NCBI RefSeq assembly: GCF_000514815.1
Contig: NZ_AZWQ01000028.1
Span: 1 to 64,000 of the forward strand
Reading direction: 5' to 3'
Length of the DNA: 64,000 nucleotides
Source of the DNA: Salinispora fenicalii
GTDB lineage: Bacteria > Actinomycetota > Actinomycetes > Mycobacteriales > Micromonosporaceae
Part shown: positions 41,349 to 48,628 of the stretch, piece after piece
Numbering within the stretch: the stretch's first letter is position 1
Layout: every line of letters starts with the position of its first letter
Notes under the pieces: model-generated
Told to the model about the DNA's origin: nothing
The model's input: the letters and a program-made list of their open reading frames with translations, nothing else
Database searches by the model: none
Program-made: the position numbers and the translations under genes

Positions 41349-42550
41349 CCCACACCTGCCGGACCGGGCCAGGGCCCCCGAAGGATCGGTGGTACCGCTA
41401 CCTCCCGCTCACCCAGCAACTCAGCCAGCATCCGGGCCGCCGGGCCGGGGCCGCCGTCGCGGTCCCAGGCCGGAACCGCCCTGACCAGCCGATCAGGGCC
41501 TTCCGGCAGGAGTAGACAGATGGAATCCAGCGCCCGCCCCCGGTCCGCGCGACGGACATGCAGCACCACCTGTAGTGCCGCCGCCACCTGAGCGTGCAAT
41601 GCGGGCCGGGGCAGTCCACCGAGGAGACCGAGTGCCTCGAGCCGGGCCGGCACATCCGAGGGGGCATTGGCGTGCAGCGTCCCGGCACCGCCCTCGTGAC
41701 CGGTATTCATCGCCGCCAGCAGGTCCACCACCTCCCGGCCCCGGCACTCGCCAACGACGAGGCGGTCCGGTCGCATCCGTAGCGCCTGCCGAACCAGGTC
41801 GGTCAGGCCCACCGCGCCGATACCCTCCACATTGGCTGTGCGGGCCTGCAGCCCAACGACATGTGGATGTGCGGGGTGTAGCTCAGCCGCGTCCTCCACC
41901 AGCACGATCCGTTCCGTGCCGGGAACCAGGCCAAGTAGCGTGTTAAGCAGTGTGGTTTTGCCGGAACCGGTGCCGCCGATCACGAGGTACGCGAGCCGGG
42001 CCGCCACCACCGCTGCCAGCACCGGGGCGACTGCCCGTGGTACGGCACCCTGACCGGCCATCTCGTCAAGCGTGAACGGTCGTTGCCGGAAGGTCCGCAG
42101 GGACAGGTATGGACCGTCGGTGGCCACCGGTGGCAGGACCGCATGTAGCCGGGTGCCGTCGGCGAGCCGCGCGTCAACGTACGGCGAGCCCTCGTCCAGC
42201 CGTCTGCCCGCGCTGGCTGCGAGTCGCTGCGCGAGCCGGCGGACGTCGTCCACCGAACCCACCGGCACGGCGACCTCTCTCAGGCCCTCCCCTCGATCGA
42301 CCCAGACGTGAACGTTGTTGACGAGAACATCGGTGATGCTTGGATCGGCCAACAGCGGGGCCAGCGGGCCGGCGCCCACCAGGTCGTCGTGCACTCGGTC
42401 GGCGAGGCGGAGCAGCGTGGTGTCGCCGAGCACCGCGGCGGCCGGCTCGGCGCGTACGGCGGAGACGATCGCCGCCGGGGTAACCGGTGCTGACGAGGAC
42501 GCGATTCGTTGTCGGACTCGCGCCGCGAGACCGTCGTCCGCCGCGGTCAT
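41345..42550 (-). CDS. TadA-type secretion ATPase (CpaF family)
   Basis: 401 residues. N-terminal domain with LLADPSITDVLVNNVHVWVDRGEGL, then GGTGSGKTTLLNTLL (Walker A), ERIVLVEDAAELH (Walker B), RMRPDRLVVGECRGREVVDLL and GTLHANAPSD. These are the marks of the type II/IV secretion ATPase TadA that powers Flp pilus assembly. The reading frame stays open to 42778. The ATG at 42550 begins the family and overlaps the CpaE-like stop (ATGA), so I chose it. Confidence 0.9.
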   Translation of the reverse strand: MTAADDGLAARVRQRIASSSAPVTPAAIVSAVRAEPAAAVLGDTTLLRLADRVHDDLVGAGPLAPLLADPSITDVLVNNVHVWVDRGEGLREVAVPVGSVDDVRRLAQRLAASAGRRLDEGSPYVDARLADGTRLHAVLPPVATDGPYLSLRTFRQRPFTLDEMAGQGAVPRAVAPVLAAVVAARLAYLVIGGTGSGKTTLLNTLLGLVPGTERIVLVEDAAELHPAHPHVVGLQARTANVEGIGAVGLTDLVRQALRMRPDRLVVGECRGREVVDLLAAMNTGHEGGAGTLHANAPSDVPARLEALGLLGGLPRPALHAQVAAALQVVLHVRRADRGRALDSICLLLPEGPDRLVRAVPAWDRDGGPGPAARMLAELLGEREVAVPPILRGPWPGPAGVG

Positions 42551-43647
42551 GCCGCCCCCGGCGCCGCACCGGTCAGTTCGTTGAGGAGTCGTTGGCACAG
42601 GGCGGCCAGTGGGCCCCGCCCGTCCGCCGCCGGCGCTTCGCCCCGTTCCAGGCCGCGGCCGAGCGACGGCTCCAGACGCACCGTGCCGGCCAACGGCAAC
42701 CCAAGCGTCCGCGCGAGCTCGGTGGCCTTGAGCCGGCCAGGGGCGGGTCCACGGACGATCAGGGAAAGGTCGGCACAATGTGGGGCGGCGGCGCTGATCA
42801 CCCGAGCGGCAGCAGCGGTGGCGCGGAGTTCGGCGGGCACCACGACGAAGGCCCGGTCGACCGACTGTAGGGCGGTCACCGCCGCGTCATCCAGGTGACG
42901 GGGCAGGTCAACTACGATCACGTCGCGAGCCCGCCGGGCAGCGTCGAGGGTCGCCGCCATCGCCACGGCCGGCAACGACCGAAGATCACCCCGGTCCCAT
43001 GAGAGGACCACCAAGTCGCCCCGGCTGGGTAGAGCCCGCACCAGCGACGAGGCGTCCACCCGGCCGTCGGCGTCGGTCAGCGCGGGCCAGCGTAGTCCGC
43101 CCAGTTGTTCCCAACCGAGCACCAGGTCCAGCCCGCCCCCGAGCGGGTCGGCATCAACCAGCAGCGTCCGCAGCCGGGAGCGGGCCGCCGTGACCGCGAG
43201 CCCGCCAGCCAGGACACTGGCGCCAGCACCGCCCCGTCCGCCGAGAATGGCGACGGCCCGGGCGGCTACCGGGTCAGGTTGCTCCGGGCCACACTCGGCG
43301 AACCGGTCGACCAGCCAGGGCTCGGCGGTGGGCAGGACAGCCACGAACTCGGCACCCATCAGGTCGGCCACGTCCCGGCCCGGATCGAGGCGCCCGACGT
43401 GGCCGACCAGCACCAACCGCTGCCGGTGTGGCAGCCGCGCCCGCAGGCATGGCTGCGCCTGGTCGCTGCCGACCAGCACTAAGGGCGCGGGGGACCAGCG
43501 GGATCGGGCGGCCATCGGGTCCGGTGCGAGGTCAACCTCAACGCCACCGGCCGCAGCGAGCCGCAGCAGGTCGTCCAAAAGCACATCGTCGGAGGTCACG
43601 AGGAGGGGCAGACGGCGCGGGGGTGGTACGGCGGGGCGAGGTGGCAT
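42547..43647 (-). CDS. CpaE-like P-loop protein (septum-site-determining Ssd type)
   Basis: 366 residues. An N-terminal receiver-like domain (VTSDDVLLDDLLRLAAAGG) precedes a MinD/ParA-like ATPase with ILGGRGGAGASVLAGGLA (deviant Walker A), LLVDADPLGGGLDLVLGWE and DVIVVDLPRHLDDAAV. In Tad systems CpaE localises the machine; in mycobacteria the gene at this position (Rv3660c) is called Ssd and affects septation. It is the first gene of the minus-strand operon. The ATG at 43647 is five bases after GGAGG; a GTG precedes it in frame. Confidence 0.88.
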   Translation of the reverse strand: MPPRPAVPPPRRLPLLVTSDDVLLDDLLRLAAAGGVEVDLAPDPMAARSRWSPAPLVLVGSDQAQPCLRARLPHRQRLVLVGHVGRLDPGRDVADLMGAEFVAVLPTAEPWLVDRFAECGPEQPDPVAARAVAILGGRGGAGASVLAGGLAVTAARSRLRTLLVDADPLGGGLDLVLGWEQLGGLRWPALTDADGRVDASSLVRALPSRGDLVVLSWDRGDLRSLPAVAMAATLDAARRARDVIVVDLPRHLDDAAVTALQSVDRAFVVVPAELRATAAAARVISAAAPHCADLSLIVRGPAPGRLKATELARTLGLPLAGTVRLEPSLGRGLERGEAPAADGRGPLAALCQRLLNELTGAAPGAA

Positions 43648-43876
43648 CACGGCCTCCAGCAGTCGGCTCGGGCTTCGCTGGTCTGGAAGCCTGCGCGGCC
43701 CGGCTGACCCGAGGGCGGCCCGGGCCGCCGACCTGTGGACGAGGAAGGCACCTGTGGACAGAGTCCGCCGGAATAGTTGATCTGCTATGCCCGCAGCGCC
43801 TCAGCGGCGTCCGACCCCGCGGTCGTTGCCGGTGCCGGCGGCTCTGTTCAGGACAGTGCCGGCTCCGGGCCTCCGC

Positions 43877-43882
43877 TATGGT
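43877..43882 (+). promoter_or_regulatory. -10 box of a probable leaderless transcript
   Basis: TATGGT, six bases, then the GTG at 43889. Confidence 0.45.
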
Positions 43883-43888
43883 CCGCGG

Positions 43889-44083
43889 GTGAGCCCTACG
43901 TCGAATCGTGCGCACACCGTCCGCAGCCTCGGTACCATGGCCCTGGTCGCCGGCCTCCTCACCTCGGCCCTCACGCTGTCGAGTAGCAACGGGTCGACGG
44001 GGCCGCACATCCTGGCGGGTCTTCTCGTTGCCACCGGAATCGGGCTGCGGATCGAAGCCGCGATCAGCGGACCTCGGGCGTAA
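43889..44083 (+). CDS. Small membrane protein of unknown function
   Basis: 64 residues: a polar start, then MALVAGLLTSALTLSS, a short loop GSTGP, and HILAGLLVATGIGLRIEAAI. That gives two membrane segments joined by a tight turn. The frame is open from 43787, but the GTG at 43889 stands six bases after TATGGT and gives a compact protein. It lies between the divergent tad operon and the 6C-type RNA. I do not recognise a family. Confidence 0.6.
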   Translation: MSPTSNRAHTVRSLGTMALVAGLLTSALTLSSSNGSTGPHILAGLLVATGIGLRIEAAISGPRA

Positions 44084-44258
44084 CTACCCGAGCCCCGAAA
44101 TCCGCCCGCCCGCGCCGCCTCGGCAGCTCCCTCCGCTGCTGTCACACCAAGTCGCGGGGCTTCCTACCGCAACTGTCAGGGAAGCCGCTATGGCTCAAGA
44201 CCAACTATCGGCCTCAGTGTGGTGACGCCACGTGAGTGTCGGCGCCGCGCTGCAAAGG

Positions 44259-44291
44259 GACGACCCCCGTCGGGGGGAGACGGGGGTCGTC
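44259..44291 (-). terminator. Terminator hairpin of the 6C-type RNA
   Basis: GACGACCCCCGTC (44259-44271) and GACGGGGGTCGTC (44279-44291), a perfect 13-bp stem with a 7-base loop, followed on the minus strand by CCCTTTG. Confidence 0.75.
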
Positions 44292-44400
44292 GGGGTCCGG
44301 CTCCGGGGGGGTCGAGCCGAACCGCTCAGCGGTCACGGGGGGGTGCAACCGCCGAGGGTCTGTCGGTTGTCTGAAAGATGAGCGCCTGTTGTGTCGACAG
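44259..44400 (-). ncRNA. 6C-type small RNA
   Basis: On the minus strand two adjacent hairpins carry runs of seven C in their loops. The first is GCGGT...ACCGC with inner CAC/GTG (44352-44329). The second is GGTTCGGCTC...GAGCCGGACC (44323-44294, one G-U pair). A strong terminator hairpin follows (44291-44259). Two C-rich-loop hairpins define the actinobacterial 6C RNA. The position between the CpaE-like gene and the HAD phosphatase is that of the 6C RNA (B11) in mycobacteria. The 5' end is not certain; conserved-looking sequence continues to about 44450. Function: regulatory RNA, targets unknown here. Confidence 0.8.
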
Positions 44401-44565
44401 TCTGCCTGAGTGAACCTGGCTACGTCGAGTGGTGCAGCCTCCACTCCCTGCTAAATCTTCCCGCAGAGTGTGATCGCGGTCACGCAGAGCAGGCCTGTAG
44501 CCGCACATGTCGCACATCCGAGGGGTTGACGGACCCGGGCCCCCGCAGACGATAGACCATCGGGC

Positions 44566-44571
44566 TAGACT
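44566..44571 (+). promoter_or_regulatory. -10 box of a probable leaderless transcript
   Basis: TAGACT, eight bases, then the GTG at 44580. Confidence 0.4.
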
Positions 44572-44579
44572 TGCGCGCC

Positions 44580-45386
44580 GTGGGCCGAAGCGCCGCTTTT
44601 TTCGATCTGGATAAGACCGTCATCGCCAAGTCAAGTGCGCTGGCGTTCGGTCGGCCGTTCTACCGGGATGGCCTGATAACCCGACGAGACGTTGTCAAGT
44701 CGGCGTACGCGCAGCTGATGTTCCGGCTGGGCGGATCCGACGAGCAGACCATGGCTCGGACCCGGGACTACCTCGCCGCGCTCTGTAAGGGCTGGCAGGT
44801 GGAGCAGGTCCGCCAGATCGTCGCGGAGACCCTCCATGAGCTGATCAACCCCTATGTGTACGCCGAGGCCGCCGCCCTGATCGAGGAGCACCAGGCCGCC
44901 GGTCGGGACGTCGTGCTGGTCTCAGCCTCTGGGGAAGAGATGGTCCGGCCAATCGGGGCGCTACTCGGGGTGACCGATGTGATCGCCACCCGGATGGCCG
45001 TCGTGGATGGCCACTACAGCGGGGAGATCGAGTTCTACGCAGCCGGCCCGGCCAAGGTAGACGCGGTGGGCGAGCTGGCGACCGAGCGAGGTTACGACCT
45101 CACCGACTCGTACGCCTACTCGGACTCGTACACCGACCGGCCGTTGTTGGAGTGCGTCGGCCGCCCGACCGCAGTCAACCCGGACCGCCAGCTACGCAAG
45201 CTCGCCGCGGAGAACTCCTGGCCGGTGCTGGAATTCCGGCACCCGATCCCACTGGGGCGGCGGCTGCGTGATCGCCCCGCCATGCCGGTCGCCGCCGCCG
45301 CACTCGGCGTCGGGGTTGGCGTGGCGATCGGCATCGCCTGGTACGGCCGGCACCGCCGGACCCGAACCACCACCCCAGCCACCTGA
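44580..45386 (+). CDS. HAD-IB family phosphatase (SerB-like)
   Basis: 268 residues with all four HAD motifs: AFFDLDKTVIAKSSAL (nucleophile Asp), VVLVSASGEEM, GPAKVDAVGEL (Lys), and AYSDSYTDRPLLECVG. A C-terminal hydrophobic helix (MPVAAAALGVGVGVAIGIAWYG) with a basic end suggests membrane attachment. It corresponds to the SerB-like gene (Rv3661 type) beside the tad locus. The substrate is unproven; phosphoserine and lysophospholipid-type phosphates are both known for the subfamily. The GTG at 44580 fits the leaderless box better than the TTG at 44571. Confidence 0.88.
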   Translation: MGRSAAFFDLDKTVIAKSSALAFGRPFYRDGLITRRDVVKSAYAQLMFRLGGSDEQTMARTRDYLAALCKGWQVEQVRQIVAETLHELINPYVYAEAAALIEEHQAAGRDVVLVSASGEEMVRPIGALLGVTDVIATRMAVVDGHYSGEIEFYAAGPAKVDAVGELATERGYDLTDSYAYSDSYTDRPLLECVGRPTAVNPDRQLRKLAAENSWPVLEFRHPIPLGRRLRDRPAMPVAAAALGVGVGVAIGIAWYGRHRRTRTTTPAT

Positions 45387-45441
45387 CCCGGCGCAGCTGC
45401 CCGTTGCGGCGGTTCGGGTCCGGCAAGTCAGCCGAGGAAGG

Positions 45442-46191
45442 CTATGGGGTCGCAGCGAGCACGTCATCACCGATCCCGGTGAGCTGGTCGGCACCCACCT
45501 CGACGGCGCTCAGGTAGTGCCGCAGCCAGGAGCGAAGCCCGTCCGGAGTTCCGGTGGCGAAGGCCCCGGCCGAGCCGACGTACTCCGGCTCCCGTTCCCG
45601 ATGGCCGACGTCCACGGCGAGTAGGCCCCGCGGGTCAACACCCCGGGACATCAGCACCAGCCGGGCGGCACCCCGGGCAACCACCCCGGACGGGCCGGCG
45701 AAGGGCCGCAGGTTCAACAACTCGCCGTGGACAACCGCGGCGAGCACTAGTGGTGGTGCCTTACTTCCCCCGGCTACCAGGGCAGCCAGCCCGTCCAGCC
45801 GGGCCGCCACAACCGGGTCGGGCACGGGGCGCCCCAGGTTGGTCTCCGGCACCAGCTCCCGCGCGGCGAGCACGTGCAGCTTCGCGAGCGCCTGCCGGGG
45901 TGCCTTCGGCCAGAGGTCGGTCAGCCCGGGTAGCGCCCCGGCGACCCGCAGCGCGCCCTGCAGCACCGGTTCGGTGACGGTGCCGGCACGCACTTCCTCG
46001 CGTTCGTGGGCGTGCCCCTCAAGGGCGGCGCTGGCCACCGCGCAACGGAGGCTTACCTCCGCGGCCACCTGACCGCCGTGCCGGCGCAGGGCGCGGTGCC
46101 GCAGCGCCTGGTCGAAGCGCTCGCGGGCCCGTTCCACGGCAGCGGCGACATCGGCGAGGGCGAGCAGCGGAGCGAGCGGGTCATCGGTCAC
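45442..46191 (-). CDS. Fic-fold-like protein with degenerate active-site motif
   Basis: 249 residues, mainly helical. The region HGELLNLRPFAGPSGVVARG with AARLVL matches the location and shape of a Fic motif (H-P-F-x-D/E-G-N-G-R-x-x-R). However, the His is Arg, the Asp/Glu-Gly-Asn-Gly stretch reads AGPSG, and only the last Arg is kept. Upstream, VSLRCAVASAALEGHAHEREEV resembles the inhibitory S/T-x-x-x-E-G/N helix. It corresponds to the gene following the SerB-like gene in mycobacteria (Rv3662c). AMP transfer is therefore unlikely; a structural or binding role is possible. Confidence 0.65.
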   Translation of the reverse strand: MTDDPLAPLLALADVAAAVERARERFDQALRHRALRRHGGQVAAEVSLRCAVASAALEGHAHEREEVRAGTVTEPVLQGALRVAGALPGLTDLWPKAPRQALAKLHVLAARELVPETNLGRPVPDPVVAARLDGLAALVAGGSKAPPLVLAAVVHGELLNLRPFAGPSGVVARGAARLVLMSRGVDPRGLLAVDVGHREREPEYVGSAGAFATGTPDGLRSWLRHYLSAVEVGADQLTGIGDDVLAATP

Positions 46192-46411
46192 CCCGCCACG
46201 CTATCGGGACCACCGGTGCCACCGACCAGTGCCGTGCCATCCGCGCTGCGGTGCCATCCGCCGGTGCTATGCCGTCCGCCGGCGCTATGCCGTCCGGCGC
46301 GGGGAGGCTCCGTTCGGCGCGATCCGTTGCCCTCGACAGTCGCCTACGTGCGGCCGGCGGGCTAATCTCTGCACCGAAACGCAGGTCACCCCAAGCGACG
46401 AGGGAGCAGGC

Positions 46412-48397
46412 ATGAGCGAGGCATTGGCCAACCTGTTGAACGAGACGCGCCAGTTCCCGCCGCCGGCCGAACTCGCCGCGAACGCCAACATCACCAGCGA
46501 GGCGTACGCCGCGGCGGACGCCGACCGGCTGGCCTTCTGGGAACAGCAGGCTCAGCGCCTGACCTGGACGAAGCCGTGGGACCGGGTACTCGACTGGTCG
46601 AAGCCGCCATTCGCGAAGTGGTTCGTCGGCGGTCAGCTCAACGTGGCCTACAACTGCCTGGACCGGCACGTCGAGGCCGGCCGGGGTGACCGGGTGGCGA
46701 TCCACTGGGAGGGCGAGCCGGGTGACACCAGGACGATCACCTACGCGGAGCTACAGAAGCTGACCTGCCAGGCGGCGAATGTGCTGACCGAGCTCGGGGT
46801 GACCGCCGGCGATCGGGTGGCGATCTACCTGCCGATGGTGCCGGAGGCCGTGGTGGCGATGCTGGCCTGCGCCCGGATCGGCGCCACCCATAGCGTGGTC
46901 TTCGGCGGCTTCTCCGCCGACGCGTTGACCAATCGGATTCAGGACGCCGCTGCGAAGGTGGTAGTCACCGCCGACGGCGGCTACCGGCGGGGCCGGCCCT
47001 CCGCGCTCAAACCGACGGTTGACGCGGCGGTATCGAACTGCCCGTCGGTGGAGCACGTGCTGGTGGTTCGCCGCACCGGCGAAGAGTGCGCCTGGTCGGC
47101 GAAGGACCGTTGGTGGCACGAGACGGTCGGGCGGGCGTCGGTCGAGCACCAGGCAACCGCCTTCGACGCCGAGCATCCGCTGTTCATTCTGTACACCAGC
47201 GGCACCACCGCGCGCCCAAAGGGGATCCTGCACACCACCGGCGGCTACCTGACTCAGGCTTCGTACACGATGCACGGAGTCTTCGACCTCAAACCAGATA
47301 CTGATGTCTACTGGTGCACCGCCGACGTCGGCTGGGTCACCGGCCACTCGTACATCGTGTACGGCCCGCTCTCCAACGGCGCCACCCAGGTGATGTACGA
47401 GGGCACTCCGGATACCCCGCACCGGGGTCGGTTCTGGGAGCTGGTTGACAAGTACCGGGTGACGATCCTCTACACCGCCCCGACTCTCATTCGCACGATG
47501 ATGAAGTGGGGTGAGGAGATTCCCGCCGGGTTTGACTTGTCCTCCCTGCGCCTGCTGGGTAGCGTCGGCGAGCCGATCAACCCCGAGGCCTGGATGTGGT
47601 ACCGCCAGCATGTCGGAGGAGGCCGCCTGCCCATTGTGGACACATGGTGGCAGACCGAGACCGGCGCCATCATGATCTCTCCGTTGCCCGGCGTGACCCA
47701 CGCCAAGCCGGGGTCGGCGATGACTCCGCTACCGGGGATCAACGGCGATGTGGTGGACGACCAGGGTCAACCGGTGCCCAACGGCGGCGGTGGCTACCTG
47801 GTGCTTCGGGAGCCGTGGCCGTCGATGCTGCGGACCATCTGGGGCGACGACAACCGGTTCGTCGAGACGTACTGGTCGCGCTTCGGCGCCGGTGCGGGTG
47901 TCGGCGATGACTGGATCTACTTCGCCGGGGACGGCGCCAAGAAGGACGACGACGGCCACATCTGGCTGCTCGGTCGAGTGGATGACGTGATGCTGGTGTC
48001 CGGGCACAACATCTCCACCACCGAGGTGGAGTCGGCCCTGGTGTCACACCCCTCGGTGGCCGAGGCGGCCGTGGTCGGCGCGACCGATCCGACCACCGGG
48101 CAGGCGATCGTCGCCTTCGCCATCCCCCGAGGCAACGCCGAAACTGAGGGGACGGCGGGGGCTCAGCTCATCGCGGACCTGCGTGACCACGTCGCGCGCA
48201 CATTGGGGCCGATCGCGAAGCCGCGGCAGATCATGCTCGTGCCGGAGCTACCGAAGACCCGCTCCGGCAAGATCATGCGACGGTTGCTGCGGGACGTCGC
48301 GGAGAACCGGTCCCTGGGGGACGTCACCACGCTGCAGGACTCTTCGGTGATGGAGCTCATCGCCACCGGCATGGGAGCCGGCAAGGGTGAGGACTGA
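46412..48397 (+). CDS. acs: Acetyl-CoA synthetase
   Basis: 661 residues, the normal Acs length. Motifs: FILYTSGTTARPKGILHT (P-loop; Ala-Arg in place of the common Gly-Lys/Gln), YWCTADVGWVTGHSYIVYGPL, DTWWQTETGAIMISPLPG, YFAGDGAKKDDDGHIWLLGRVDDV and the end ELPKTRSGKIMRRLLRD. The Lys of SGK is the regulatory acetylation site of the family. It activates acetate to acetyl-CoA through acetyl-AMP. The frame is open from 46229; ATG 46412 has GAGGGAGCAGGC before it. A TAATCT box lies about 45 bases upstream. Confidence 0.95.
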   Translation: MSEALANLLNETRQFPPPAELAANANITSEAYAAADADRLAFWEQQAQRLTWTKPWDRVLDWSKPPFAKWFVGGQLNVAYNCLDRHVEAGRGDRVAIHWEGEPGDTRTITYAELQKLTCQAANVLTELGVTAGDRVAIYLPMVPEAVVAMLACARIGATHSVVFGGFSADALTNRIQDAAAKVVVTADGGYRRGRPSALKPTVDAAVSNCPSVEHVLVVRRTGEECAWSAKDRWWHETVGRASVEHQATAFDAEHPLFILYTSGTTARPKGILHTTGGYLTQASYTMHGVFDLKPDTDVYWCTADVGWVTGHSYIVYGPLSNGATQVMYEGTPDTPHRGRFWELVDKYRVTILYTAPTLIRTMMKWGEEIPAGFDLSSLRLLGSVGEPINPEAWMWYRQHVGGGRLPIVDTWWQTETGAIMISPLPGVTHAKPGSAMTPLPGINGDVVDDQGQPVPNGGGGYLVLREPWPSMLRTIWGDDNRFVETYWSRFGAGAGVGDDWIYFAGDGAKKDDDGHIWLLGRVDDVMLVSGHNISTTEVESALVSHPSVAEAAVVGATDPTTGQAIVAFAIPRGNAETEGTAGAQLIADLRDHVARTLGPIAKPRQIMLVPELPKTRSGKIMRRLLRDVAENRSLGDVTTLQDSSVMELIATGMGAGKGED

Positions 48398-48501
48398 GCC
48401 AACCGCACCGACAGTGCCCGCCAGCGGCGCGGGTCTCCGGGGCTTAGCTGACCGGTAGGTATGTGACGCCGGAACACTTCACCAACAACTTCTTGCAACA
48501 A

Positions 48502-48515
48502 AGTGTCCGGACACT
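48502..48515. promoter_or_regulatory. 14-bp perfect palindrome upstream of M6 protease gene
   Basis: AGTGTCCGGACACT has full dyad symmetry and lies 114 bases before the protease start. It could be a regulator site; no regulator gene is adjacent. Confidence 0.45.
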
Positions 48516-48577
48516 CTTCCCCTCACCTGCCACTGCTGTCTATCTTCACCTGTGGTTCCACATGTGGGATCACCTCA

Positions 48578-48606
48578 CCGGCCCATGCCCCCGCTGGGCC
48601 GGTTTT
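48578..48606 (+). terminator. Attenuator-like terminator in the protease leader
   Basis: CCGGCCCA (48578-48585) and TGGGCCGG (48595-48602) form a perfect 8-bp stem with a 9-base loop, followed immediately by TTTTCCTT. The ribosome binding site GGAGGT begins only 17 bases further on. It is either the end of an upstream transcript or a premature terminator controlling the protease gene. Confidence 0.65.
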
Positions 48607-48628
48607 CCTTCACACCCGGAGGTACCGC

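Noticed and set aside
44430..44570. A second small RNA (Ms1/MTS2823-like) beside the 6C RNA
   Set aside because: Mycobacteria have one in this gap, but here only about 140 bases remain before the phosphatase start and I see no fitting fold.
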